From NCBI GenBank assembly GCA_946886855.1, contig CAMPJJ010000082.1:1-26022 (forward strand): DNA of 26,022 bases. Direction: 5' to 3'. The notes below the pieces were generated by a model. The model saw only the letters and a program-made list of their open reading frames with translations. It was not told where the DNA came from and searched no databases. Position numbers and translations under genes: made by a program. This DNA is from an uncultured Roseateles sp. (GTDB lineage: Bacteria; Pseudomonadota; Gammaproteobacteria; Burkholderiales; Burkholderiaceae). How positions within the stretch are numbered: position 1 is the stretch's first letter; the number at the start of each line of letters is the position of its first letter. This document shows, in pieces, positions 7,807 through 15,862 of this stretch.

Positions 7807-9765
7807 TCACGAGGTCGACGGCCGCTCTGTCCCCGGGTGCGCCGGCATGTGGCCCGCCGGCATGTGGCCCGCCGGCATGCGGCCCGCCGGCATGTCGCTT
7901 GCCCACGGGCCGATCAGCGCGGCGATCCAGTCGCGCGTCTCGCGCGGTGCGATCACGGCGTCGAACTCCAGCGTCTCGGCGATCGCCAGCGCCTGGCCGC
8001 GCGCCACCTGGGCGGTGAGCAGGCGCTCGAACAGCGCCTGCCGCTCCGGCCCCTCGGGCACGGCGGCCAGCTCCTTGCGATAACCCAACCGCACCGCGCC
8101 TTCCAGCCCCATCGCCCCGAATTCGCCGCTCGGCCACGAGGCGCAGCCGATCGGGCGGTGCAGGCTGCCGCCGGCCAGCGCCATCGCGCCAAGGCCGAAC
8201 GCGCGACGCATCACCACCGCGACCAGCGGCACCGTCAGGGCCGCGGCGGCGCGGAACAGCTCGCCGGCCTCGCGCAGCTGCCCGGTGGATTCGGCTTCCG
8301 GGCCGACCATGAATCCCGGGCTGTCGATCAGGCTCACCACCGGCAGACCGAGGCGCTCGCACAGCCGCCAGAAGCGCGCCAGCTTGCGGGAGGCGGCGCC
8401 GTCGACCGCGCCGCCGAGCACGGCGCAGTCGCTCGCCACGACGGCCACCGCCTGACCTCTGAGGAAGGCCGCGGCGGTGATCACGCTGTCGCCGCTGCCG
8501 CGCCCCAGCTCGATCAGCGAGCCCTCGTCGAAGAGCCGCGCCAGGATGTCGCGCACCGGATAGGCGCGCTGGCGGGCCTCTGGAATCGCGTCGTCCAGCG
8601 GGGCCTGATCCGGCTCGACCGTCGCCGCGGACGCGGGCAGCCGACACATCCACGCCATCAAGGCGCGCACGAGCGCAGCGGCCCGCGGCTCGTCGTCGAC
8701 CAGCGCGTCGACGACGCCCGCCCGGGCGAGTCCGGGCGCAGGGCCGATCTCCCCGGGCTCGAAGCGGCCGAGGCCGCCGCCTTCGATCATCGCGGGACCG
8801 CCGAGTCCGATGTTGCTGTCGCGCGTGGCGACCACCAAGTCGCAGCAGGCGAGCAGCGCGGCGTTGCCGGCAAAGCAGCGCCCCGCCGCGACGCCGATCG
8901 TCGGCACCTGCCCCGCCAGCGCGGCCAGGCGCGCGAAAGTCGCGACGTGCAGGCCGGCCACCACCGGCATGTCGGTGTCGCCGGGCCGGCCGCCGCCGCC
9001 CTCCGCGAACAGCACGAATGGCAGTTGGCGGCGTTCAGCGAGTTCGATCAGGCGGTCGGTCTTCTGATGGCTGCGGAAGCCCTGCGTGCCGGCCAGCACG
9101 GTGGCGTCGTAGGCCATCACGGCGATGGCGCGGCCGCGCAGGCGCGCGACGCCGGTCACGACCCCGTCGGCCGGTGTCTGGACGCGCAGCTCGTCGACCG
9201 GCCGGCGCGCGGCCTGTGCGGCGATCGCGAGCGCGCCGTACTCGGTGAAGCTGCCGGGATCGCAGACGGCATCGACGTTCTCGCGCGCGGTGCGCTTTCC
9301 CAGCGCGCGCATTTTTGCGACCGCGTCAGGTCTGGCCTCGTCGGCGATCAGCGCGTGACGCTCGCGCCAGGCGCGAATGTCGGCACGCTCGCGTGTCGTC
9401 GACGATTCATCGGTCTTGTCGTTCCGGGCGCTCCCGGCTTCCGCTGCCGGTTCTGCTATAGGTGCTGCCGTCGGCTCTGCGACTGGCTCTGCAACTGGCT
9501 CTGCGACGGGCTCTGCGATCGGCTCTCCTCCCACGGTCGCCGCGGCAGGAGTCATGCGCCAGGCCATCAACGCGTCGCCTTCGCGCACGAGTTCGCCCTC
9601 GGCGGCAAAGAGCTCTTCGACGCATCCGTCGGCCGTCGCCGACACCTCGTGCTCCATCTTCATCGCCTCGAGTCGCACGACGGGCTGGCCGCGTCGCACC
9701 CCCTCACCGACGGCGACGAGCCATTCCTGGACGGTGGCGGACAACGGAGCGACGAGCGACGGCAT
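7807..9765 (-). CDS. Biotin-carrier/acyl-CoA carboxyltransferase fusion protein
   Basis: A 652-residue protein. Residues 1-70 are a biotinyl (BCCP) domain with the biotin acceptor in E-A-M-K-M-E-H-E-V (Lys36). A proline/alanine linker with E-P-V-A repeats covers about 80-105. The rest is a carboxyltransferase with N- and C-lobes of the crotonase fold. Visible landmarks are G-S-F-T-E-Y-G, the AEGGGGRPGD acyl-CoA-binding loop, GLGGPAMIEGGG, and the C-lobe D-S-P-G-F-M-V-G-P and F-G-L-G-A-M-A. The order matches the BCCP-CT part of the roughly 1100-residue 'acetyl-CoA carboxylase family' proteins, but the biotin carboxylase (ATP-grasp) part is missing here and in the neighbouring genes. The acyl-CoA substrate is unknown. 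A (M-P-A-G-H)n tail ends the protein. GGGAGG, 6-7 nt from ATG 9765, fixes the start. Confidence 0.88.
   Translation of the reverse strand: MPSLVAPLSATVQEWLVAVGEGVRRGQPVVRLEAMKMEHEVSATADGCVEELFAAEGELVREGDALMAWRMTPAAATVGGEPIAEPVAEPVAEPVAEPTAAPIAEPAAEAGSARNDKTDESSTTRERADIRAWRERHALIADEARPDAVAKMRALGKRTARENVDAVCDPGSFTEYGALAIAAQAARRPVDELRVQTPADGVVTGVARLRGRAIAVMAYDATVLAGTQGFRSHQKTDRLIELAERRQLPFVLFAEGGGGRPGDTDMPVVAGLHVATFARLAALAGQVPTIGVAAGRCFAGNAALLACCDLVVATRDSNIGLGGPAMIEGGGLGRFEPGEIGPAPGLARAGVVDALVDDEPRAAALVRALMAWMCRLPASAATVEPDQAPLDDAIPEARQRAYPVRDILARLFDEGSLIELGRGSGDSVITAAAFLRGQAVAVVASDCAVLGGAVDGAASRKLARFWRLCERLGLPVVSLIDSPGFMVGPEAESTGQLREAGELFRAAAALTVPLVAVVMRRAFGLGAMALAGGSLHRPIGCASWPSGEFGAMGLEGAVRLGYRKELAAVPEGPERQALFERLLTAQVARGQALAIAETLEFDAVIAPRETRDWIAALIGPWASDMPAGRMPAGHMPAGHMPAHPGTERPSTS
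7841..7900. repeat. 15-nt tandem repeat, four units
   Basis: GCCGGCATGTGGCCC occurs twice exactly (7841-7855, 7856-7870). A copy with one change (7871-7885) and a diverged copy (7886-7900) follow. It lies in frame at the 3' end of the carboxyltransferase gene and encodes a repeated Gly-His/Arg-Met-Pro-Ala tail beyond the conserved domain. Unit changes would alter tail length without shifting the frame. Confidence 0.9.
9473..9526. repeat. 12-nt tandem repeat in the biotin-domain linker
   Basis: GGCTCTGCGACT and close variants repeat at 9473, 9485, 9497 and 9509, with a partial fifth unit. On the coding (minus) strand each unit gives Glu-Pro-Val/Ile-Ala. Flexible Pro/Ala linkers between biotinyl and catalytic domains are normal; here the linker grew by tandem duplication. 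Confidence 0.85.
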
Positions 9766-9774
9766 GGGGAACCT

Positions 9775-9795
9775 CCCGGGTGACCGCCGACTCTA
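9775..9795 (-). promoter_or_regulatory. -10-like TAGAGT and ribosome site of the carboxyltransferase gene
   Basis: TAGAGT (9795-9790) could be a -10 element giving a leader of about 18 nt. GGGAGG (9780-9775 region) then lies at the right distance from ATG 9765. No convincing -35 is seen, so the promoter part is weak; the ribosome site is solid. Confidence 0.35.
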
Positions 9796-9834
9796 GGCCG
9801 CCCACCGGCGCCGCGCTGCCGCGCAGTTGACAGC

Positions 9835-9853
9835 GGCCGATGATGAATCGGCC
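9835..9853. terminator. Hairpin after the DUF72 gene
   Basis: GGCCGAT-GATGA-ATCGGCC is a perfect 7-bp stem with a 5-nt loop. It lies 11 nt beyond the DUF72 stop in its direction of transcription and before the promoter region of the carboxyltransferase gene. No T tract follows, so it may act as a weak or factor-assisted terminator. Confidence 0.45.
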
Positions 9854-9864
9854 CGCGCGGCGTC

Positions 9865-10662
9865 TCAGGACAGGCGTTCGATCAGCGCCATCGCCGCCGC
9901 GGGCGCGCGTTCCTTCGCGCCGCTGATGAAGAAGACGAACACGTCGCGTGCCCGCTTGGGCGGCGCACGGTCGGCCTCGACCAGCGGCAGACCGTCGGGC
10001 TGACCGCCGGACTCCCAGCGCGAAGCGCTGGCGGCGAGGCCGTCGAGCTCCTCGTCCGTCACCCCGCAGACGAGCTCCGAGCGCGTGCGCATCACCCGCG
10101 TGTAGACGAAGTCGGCGGTGAGGTCGGGGATGGGCGGGTAGTCGTCCGATTCGGTGAACACGACGCCGGCGCCATGGTCGCGCGCCATCGCCAGGAACTC
10201 GGGCGAGCGGAAGCTCTCATGCCGGACGTCGAGCGCGTGCCGCAGCGGGACGCCGGCCGAGGCGGCCGGCAGCAGCTTCAGGAAGGCGCCGAAGTCGACC
10301 GGATCGAAGCGCTTGGTCGTCGCGAACTGCCAGACGATGGGCCCGAGCTTGGGCCCGAGTTCCGCGACGCCGCTGTCGACGAAGCGCATCACCGATTCAC
10401 CGGCTTCCGCCAGCACGCGCCGGTTGGTGGCGAAACGGTTGGCCTTGAGCGAGAAGACGAAGTTCTCCGGCGCCGTGTCGCGCCACTTGGCGAAGGTCGC
10501 CGGCTTGAAGGTCGAGTAGTAGGTGCCGTTGACCTCGATGGCGCTCAGCTTGCGGCTGGCGTATTCCAGCTCGCGCGAGACGGGCAGGTCCTGGGGATAG
10601 AAGGTCTCGCGCCAGGGCTCGAAGTTCCAGCCGCCGATGCCCACGTGGATCGAGGTGCTCAT
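9865..10662 (-). CDS. DUF72 (YecE-like) family protein
   Basis: A 265-residue protein of the DUF72/YecE family, a TIM-barrel group of uncertain biochemical function. The family start pattern is clear (V-G-I-G-G-W-N-F-E-P-W, then F-Y-P, L-E-Y and I-E-V-N-G-T-Y-Y). Further landmarks are F-S-L-K-A-N-R-F, L-G-P-I-V-W-Q-F, the D-V-R-H-E-S-F segment and Y-T-R-V-M near the C-terminus. The length is normal. The ATG at 10662 overlaps the stop of the upstream ArsR gene as ATGA, with GGAGG about 10 nt upstream, so the two are translationally coupled. The regulator link suggests stress-responsive expression, but no substrate can be named. Confidence 0.9.
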   Translation of the reverse strand: MSTSIHVGIGGWNFEPWRETFYPQDLPVSRELEYASRKLSAIEVNGTYYSTFKPATFAKWRDTAPENFVFSLKANRFATNRRVLAEAGESVMRFVDSGVAELGPKLGPIVWQFATTKRFDPVDFGAFLKLLPAASAGVPLRHALDVRHESFRSPEFLAMARDHGAGVVFTESDDYPPIPDLTADFVYTRVMRTRSELVCGVTDEELDGLAASASRWESGGQPDGLPLVEADRAPPKRARDVFVFFISGAKERAPAAAMALIERLS

Positions 10663-11366
10663 GTCGTCGTGTCCTCCAGAAGTCGTTCGAGTCGGGTCTG
10701 TCCGCGGCGCGTCACGCGCAGCGCGCGGCTGTCGGGATCGGGATCGAGCCAGTCCTGCGCCAGCATCGCCTGCAGCCAGGCCGCGCCGAGCGCGCCGCCC
10801 AGGTGCGGCCGACGCTCGCTCCAGTCCATGCAGGCGCAGGCCAGGCGACGGCGGCGCGCGCCGGTGGCGGCGGCGACATCGACGCCAAGCCCGCGCAGCG
10901 CGTCCAGGCCCGCGTCGGTGAAGCGGTAGCCGCGGACCTCGTCGGGATCGGGCGTCATCCAGTGCAGGCGCAGCGCATGGTCGTGCAGGCGCACGCCCCA
11001 ATGGCCGGCGAGGTGGTCGTAGCAGCGCCGCGCCTGGCGCAGCGCGGGCGGCGTGCTGGGCTCGAAGCGCGGACGCGGCAGGCCGGCCAGCACGAGCATG
11101 GCCTCCAGCGCCAGTCCGACCTCGGGCCCGGCGAGCCGGTAGTAGCGGTGCCTGCCTTGCGCCAGGCAGCCGATCAGGCCCTGGCCGAGCAGCTTGGCCA
11201 GGTGCGCGCTGGCGGTCGACGCGGCGACGTCGCCCACGGCGGCCAGCTCGGTCGCGGTGCGTGCGTGGCCGTCCATCAGGCAGCAGAGCATGCGCGCACG
11301 CACCGGTTCGGCCATGCTGGCGGCGATGTGGGCCAGCGCCTCGTCGGCGGTGGGGGCGTCAATCAT
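10659..11366 (-). CDS. ArsR-family winged-helix regulator with C-terminal extension
   Basis: A 235-residue regulator. The N-terminal winged helix (about 10-95) fits ArsR: M-A-E-P-V-R-A-R-M-L-C-C-L-M-D-G, T-A-T-E-L-A, then S-T-A-S-A-H-L-A-K-L as recognition helix and G-R-H-R-Y-Y-R-L as the wing. A further 140 residues contain the A-C-A-C-M-D-W-S-E-R-R-P-H-L-G-G-A-L-G segment found in this longer ArsR subgroup. The Cys pair there may sense metal or oxidant; that is inference. It is the first gene of a two-gene operon with DUF72. An inverted repeat sits directly upstream of the ATG, suggesting autoregulation. No Shine-Dalgarno is present. Confidence 0.9.
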   Translation of the reverse strand: MIDAPTADEALAHIAASMAEPVRARMLCCLMDGHARTATELAAVGDVAASTASAHLAKLLGQGLIGCLAQGRHRYYRLAGPEVGLALEAMLVLAGLPRPRFEPSTPPALRQARRCYDHLAGHWGVRLHDHALRLHWMTPDPDEVRGYRFTDAGLDALRGLGVDVAAATGARRRRLACACMDWSERRPHLGGALGAAWLQAMLAQDWLDPDPDSRALRVTRRGQTRLERLLEDTTT

Positions 11367-11386
11367 GCTTCGATGCTAAGCGAAGC
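11367..11386. promoter_or_regulatory. Putative ArsR operator with embedded -10 element
   Basis: GCTTCG-(8 nt)-CGAAGC is an inverted repeat that begins right next to the ArsR start codon. The minus strand inside it reads TAGCAT (11378-11373), 6 nt before the ATG, a plausible -10 for a leaderless mRNA. Binding of the dimer here would block the promoter. Confidence 0.5.
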
Positions 11387-11458
11387 GTTCCCGGCGATCC
11401 ATCGCGAAGATTCCCCCATGCCGACCTTCCGCCGCCGCTGACCTCACAGGCTTGCACC

Positions 11459-12466
11459 ATGTCCGCTTGCCCCTTCGCTTGCCCTTCCCATTCGCCGCGC
11501 ATCGTCGACGCGCCGTCCGCCGCGCCGTCGAAGCCGTCGATGTCGTCGACGTCACCGCTGCTCGATCCCGACCTGCGCATGCGCCCGCCCGGCGAGCCGC
11601 TGCCGCCGCCCTTGCGCGCGCACGGCGGGCCGCTGGCCGACGCCTTCGCGCGGTGGCTGCGACAGCGCGACGATCCCGCCCATCCGCCGGAGAAGCTCGC
11701 GCTGACGCGCGCGCTGCAGGCGCTGTCCGAGGACGAGGTCCGCGCCCATGCGCGGCGGCAGGCCGCGATCGCGCTGGGCGGCGGCTGGTCGCACTGGTCC
11801 TGGGCGGTGCCCGCCGCGACGGTGGCCAGCCTGCTCGGCATCGCGCTGCCCGATGTCGACGCGCAACGACGGCTGCACGCCCGCCTGCGCGCAATGGCCG
11901 CAGGCCTGGGCGCGACCGCGGGGCCCGACGCCGTGCGCACGGGCGGCGAGGCCGTCGTCGCGCTGCTGGATGCCCTCGACGACGCGGAGCGCCGGTCGCC
12001 GGATGCGCCCCTGCAGTGGACCTTGCTGCGCCATGCGGCGCCGGCGCGATGGACCGACCGCGCCACGTTCACCGCCAACCGGCTGGCGCTGATCTGGCAG
12101 AGCCACGAGGCCGGCGCGGCGCTGCTCGGGCATGCCTTGCTGGACTGGCGTTCGACAGGTCGCATGCCCACGCGGGAGGACCTGCTGCGCATCGCCCGCG
12201 AAGGCGGCGCGGTGCGCGTGACCCGCCGCTTCGACCTGCGGCAGGAGCCGGCCACACCGGTGAGCGTTCCTCTCGCCGGCACCCCGCATCCCTTCGGCGA
12301 CGGCGCGCACCGGTGCCCCGGGCAAGGCCTGGCACTGAGCAGCATCCAGGCGGCGCTGACCTGGCTTGGCGAGCAGCCGGCGCTGCGGCCGCCGCGGCCT
12401 GGCGCGCCGCTGTCGCTGCCCAACATGGACATTCCGCAATTCCTGGACGAGGAGCGCCACCCATGA
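11459..12466 (+). CDS. Short cytochrome P450-like protein
   Basis: A 335-residue protein with a clear P450 haem loop, P-F-G-D-G-A-H-R-C-P-G-Q-G-L-A; the axial Cys is residue 286. It departs from the family in several ways. It is about 80 residues shorter than typical bacterial P450s such as P450cam (414). The I-helix reads S-H-E-A-G-A (Glu217-Ala218), with Ala where the oxygen-activating Thr normally sits. The only candidate for the K-helix ExxR is D-L-L-R (241-244), and just 42 residues separate that Arg from the Cys, against 67 in P450cam. The N-terminus (1-35) is low-complexity Ser/Pro. The start at 11459 lacks a ribosome site, so MSS at codon 28 is an alternative. The gene overlaps the ABM gene as ATGA. 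Confidence 0.8.
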   Translation: MSACPFACPSHSPRIVDAPSAAPSKPSMSSTSPLLDPDLRMRPPGEPLPPPLRAHGGPLADAFARWLRQRDDPAHPPEKLALTRALQALSEDEVRAHARRQAAIALGGGWSHWSWAVPAATVASLLGIALPDVDAQRRLHARLRAMAAGLGATAGPDAVRTGGEAVVALLDALDDAERRSPDAPLQWTLLRHAAPARWTDRATFTANRLALIWQSHEAGAALLGHALLDWRSTGRMPTREDLLRIAREGGAVRVTRRFDLRQEPATPVSVPLAGTPHPFGDGAHRCPGQGLALSSIQAALTWLGEQPALRPPRPGAPLSLPNMDIPQFLDEERHP

Positions 12467-12810
12467 TCGCCGTCATCTTCGAAGTCACCCCGAGCGCCGA
12501 CGGGCGCGACCGCTACCTGGAACTCGCCGCGGAGCTCAAGCCGCTGCTGCAGGAGGTCGACGGTTTCCTCAGCATCGAGCGCTTCCAGAGCCTGACGGAT
12601 CCGGGCAAGCTGCTGTCGCTGTCGTTCTGGCGCGACGAGGCCGCAGTGCGCGAGTGGCGCCGCATCGAGGCGCATCGCGGTGCGCAATCGGAGGGACGGG
12701 CGGGCGTCTTCGCCGACTACCGGCTGCGTGTCGCCGCGGTGCTGCGCGACTACGGCATGACCGAGCGCGAGCAGGCGCCGGCGGACAGCCGCGAGCGGCA
12801 CCGCGGATGA
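12463..12810 (+). CDS. Antibiotic biosynthesis monooxygenase (ABM) domain protein
   Basis: A 115-residue single-domain protein of the dimeric alpha+beta barrel fold: I-A-V-I-F-E-V-T-P strand, L-K-P-L-L-Q-E-V-D-G-F-L-S-I-E-R-F, then L-L-S-L-S-F-W-R-D-E-A-A-V-R-E-W-R. Relatives include haem-degrading enzymes, quinol monooxygenases and many proteins of unknown function. The ATG overlaps the P450-like stop (ATGA) and GAGGAG lies about 8 nt upstream inside that gene, so translation is coupled. The tight pairing suggests both proteins act on the same compound or on haem chemistry. The charged tail (about 100-115) is probably disordered. Confidence 0.88.
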   Translation: MIAVIFEVTPSADGRDRYLELAAELKPLLQEVDGFLSIERFQSLTDPGKLLSLSFWRDEAAVREWRRIEAHRGAQSEGRAGVFADYRLRVAAVLRDYGMTEREQAPADSRERHRG

Positions 12811-13026
12811 ACGCTTGAACGCCGGAACGCTTGAACGCGCGGCCGGCGCGCGAAACGCACGTGACCCGCGCAGCGCGCGTGACCCGCGTAACGCGCGTAA
12901 CGCGCCTTCCCCCGGGGTCTCATCGTCCCGCCGGAGGAATTCGTCGCAGGATCCCGCCCGGCGTCGGGCAGCGCGCCGAGAATCGCCGCCGCTCACACGA
13001 CACGGCCACGAGGCCGGATCCTGCCC
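12811..13026. repeat. Non-coding spacer with imperfect short repeats
   Basis: This 216-bp spacer holds AACGCTTGAACGC twice (12810-12822 and 12826-12838). GTGACCCGCG follows twice and a TAACGCGCG-like unit twice, up to about 12906. The remainder (12907-13026) shows no clear promoter. One frame stays open across it, but its protein is an Arg/Ala-rich low-complexity run typical of antisense or out-of-frame translation, so I do not call a gene. Confidence 0.5.
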
Positions 13027-14217
13027 ATGTCCTCCCCTGCCCTGCCCGCCACGGGTTCACCGCGCCAGCACGGCCTGGACGCGCTGCGCGCCGCCGCCAT
13101 CCTGCTGGTCTTCGCGTACCACTACCAGGTCTTCGTCAGCGGCGCGCCGACCTTCGGCTGGCTCAGCAGCATCGGCTGGGCGGGCGTCGACCTGTTCTTC
13201 GTGCTCAGCGGCTATCTCATCGCCAACCAGCTGCTGGGCGGGATGAAGCGCGGGGGTCAGCTCTCGCTGCCGCGCTTCTACGGTCGGCGACTGCTGCGCA
13301 CCCTGCCCAACTTCTACGTGGTGCTGGCGCTCTACTGGCTGTTCCCGCAGGTCCTGGGCGGCCGCGAACCGCCGCCGCTGTGGCGCTTCCTGACCTTCAC
13401 ACAGAACATCGCGCTGACGCCGGGCACGGCCTTCTCCCATGCGTGGTCGCTGTGCATCGAGGAGCAGTTCTACCTGATGCTGCCCGCGGCGCTGATGCTG
13501 GGCGCCGCGCTCCAGCAGCGACGCCGCGCGCTGGCCTGGTCGCTGATCGGGGTGCTGACGCTGGCGGCCGTGCTCTGGCGCGACCACCTGTGGCGCCTGT
13601 ACGGCAGGCAGGATCCGTCGCTCGGCTACTACCCGCACCTGTACTACGGCAGCCTCGCGCGGCTGGACGAGTTCCTGCCCGGCGTCGCCGTGGCGCTGCT
13701 GAAGCACGGCCATGCGGACGCCTGGACCGCGCTGATGCGGCGTGCAAAGTCGCTGCTCGCGGCGGGCGCCGCGGCGAGCCTCGGCATGCTGACGCTGATG
13801 CTGCACTTCTATTACATCGACGACGACGGCTACGGCCGGGCGATGAGCAGCTGGGGCTACAGCGCGCTGGCCTGGAGCTTCGGCCTGATGGTGATGGCCG
13901 CGCTCGCGCCGCAGGGTCCGATGGCGCGCGTGCGGGTTCCCGGGGCGAATGCGCTGGCGCGCTGGTCGTATGCGCTGTACCTGACCCACAAGCCGATCGC
14001 CTACGCGCTGGTCAAGCCGCTGGCGGCGCTCGGCCTGATGCGGGCCTCGGGCGGGACGGTGCCGGTGATCGCGGCGGCCTGTCTGCTCGGCGGGTGGCTG
14101 CTGTACCGGTGGGTGGAGCTGCCGTTCCTGGGCCTGCGCGATCGCTGGATCCCGTCGCAATTCGTCGACACGGCGCGTGCTACAACGACGCATCCAAGGA
14201 GCCCTCAGCATGCGTAA
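13027..14217 (+). CDS. Acyltransferase 3 family membrane protein (OafA/YrhL-like)
   Basis: A 396-residue multi-spanning inner-membrane protein with about 10 hydrophobic segments. The acyltransferase-3 signature is clear. [13 protein letters not shown] near residue 16 is followed by the Y-H-Y-Q segment, whose His is the family's putative catalytic residue. Next come [21 protein letters not shown] and [11 protein letters not shown]. Family members transfer acetyl or other acyl groups to surface sugars, lipopolysaccharide or peptidoglycan. No glycan cluster is nearby to show the acceptor. The 3' end overlaps the creA start by 8 nt. Confidence 0.92.
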   Translation: MSSPALPATGSPRQHGLDALRAAAILLVFAYHYQVFVSGAPTFGWLSSIGWAGVDLFFVLSGYLIANQLLGGMKRGGQLSLPRFYGRRLLRTLPNFYVVLALYWLFPQVLGGREPPPLWRFLTFTQNIALTPGTAFSHAWSLCIEEQFYLMLPAALMLGAALQQRRRALAWSLIGVLTLAAVLWRDHLWRLYGRQDPSLGYYPHLYYGSLARLDEFLPGVAVALLKHGHADAWTALMRRAKSLLAAGAAASLGMLTLMLHFYYIDDDGYGRAMSSWGYSALAWSFGLMVMAALAPQGPMARVRVPGANALARWSYALYLTHKPIAYALVKPLAALGLMRASGGTVPVIAAACLLGGWLLYRWVELPFLGLRDRWIPSQFVDTARATTTHPRSPQHA

Positions 14218-14743
14218 CCCTCGTCACACCGCCACTTCCCGCCGTTCCGGTTCCTCGCGCCGCGCGGCGATCCTGTCCGTCGGCGCCGCCGCGCTGGCGT
14301 TCGCCGCCTCGGCGTGCGTCGCCGCGAGCGCCGAGGAGATCGGCGAAGTGAGCACGGTGTTCAAGTTCATCGGCCCGAACCACAAGATCGTCGTCGACGC
14401 CTACGACGACCCCGCCGTCAACGGCGTGACCTGCTACGTGTCGCGCGCCAAGACCGGCGGCATCAAGGGCGGTCTCGGCCTGGCGGAAGACAAGTCCGAA
14501 GCGTCGATCGCCTGCCGCGCCGTCGGCCCGATCAGTTTCCCCAAGCCGCTGCCCCAGCAGGAGGAGGTGTTCTCCGAACGCTCTTCGCTGGTCTTCAAGC
14601 GGCTGCGCGTCGTCCGCATGGTCGATGCCAAGCGCAACACGCTGGTCTACCTGACCTACTCGGACCGCGTGATCGAGGGCTCGCCGCAGAACAGCGTCAC
14701 GGCGGTGCCGGTGGACCGGGGGACGGTGATCCCGGTGAAGTGA
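14210..14743 (+). CDS. creA: CreA family protein, exported
   Basis: A 177-residue protein of the CreA family (function not established). The N-terminus carries paired arginines and a hydrophobic stretch (about 20-38) ending in Ala-Ser-Ala, which fits export. A Cys at Ala-Ser-Ala-Cys could instead be a lipidation site, but it is a weak lipobox. The mature part shows the family blocks [38 protein letters not shown] and [17 protein letters not shown] lies 8 nt before the ATG. The start overlaps the acyltransferase stop, but TACAAC at 14181-14186 could give it a promoter of its own. Confidence 0.95.
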   Translation: MRNPRHTATSRRSGSSRRAAILSVGAAALAFAASACVAASAEEIGEVSTVFKFIGPNHKIVVDAYDDPAVNGVTCYVSRAKTGGIKGGLGLAEDKSEASIACRAVGPISFPKPLPQQEEVFSERSSLVFKRLRVVRMVDAKRNTLVYLTYSDRVIEGSPQNSVTAVPVDRGTVIPVK

Positions 14744-14769
14744 CGGCCGCCGACTGGATCCGCGCTGCA

Positions 14770-14788
14770 CGCGCCGACGAACGGCGCG
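14770..14788. terminator. Hairpin between convergent creA and SDR genes
   Basis: CGCGCC-(7 nt)-GGCGCG forms a 6-bp GC stem in the 65-bp spacer between two converging genes. A wider GCTGC...GCAGC pair can extend it. Without a T tract, two-way termination is only plausible. Confidence 0.4.
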
Positions 14789-14808
14789 CGTGAGCGCAGC
14801 CGGACACG

Positions 14809-15744
<936 letters not shown>

Positions 15745-15862
15745 GGGAGTGAATGCTAGGAATGGGCGGCCCGCTTGCGCAGACCTGCAAGCCCACCGGT
15801 CTTGCCTATTCCTCCATCTGGGCACGCGCCCGTCTCCGGGGAGCGGAGAATCCTCGACATCC
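15745..15862. promoter_or_regulatory. Divergent SDR/AraC control region
   Basis: This 118-bp spacer has TAGCAT on the minus strand (15758-15753), 8 nt before the SDR start. GCAAG-(9 nt)-CTTGC near 15785-15805 is an inverted pair that could serve AraC binding. No clear -35 boxes or ribosome sites are seen; the AraC ATG has only a distant GGAG. Confidence 0.4.

Noticed and set aside
9827..9832. Perfect TTGACA as a -35 box on the plus strand
   Set aside because: No -10-like hexamer at 16-18 bp and no plus-strand gene follows.
11359..12996. 545-codon minus-strand frame
   Set aside because: Shadow of the P450-like and ABM genes, dominated by Arg/Ser/Ala with no recognisable domain.
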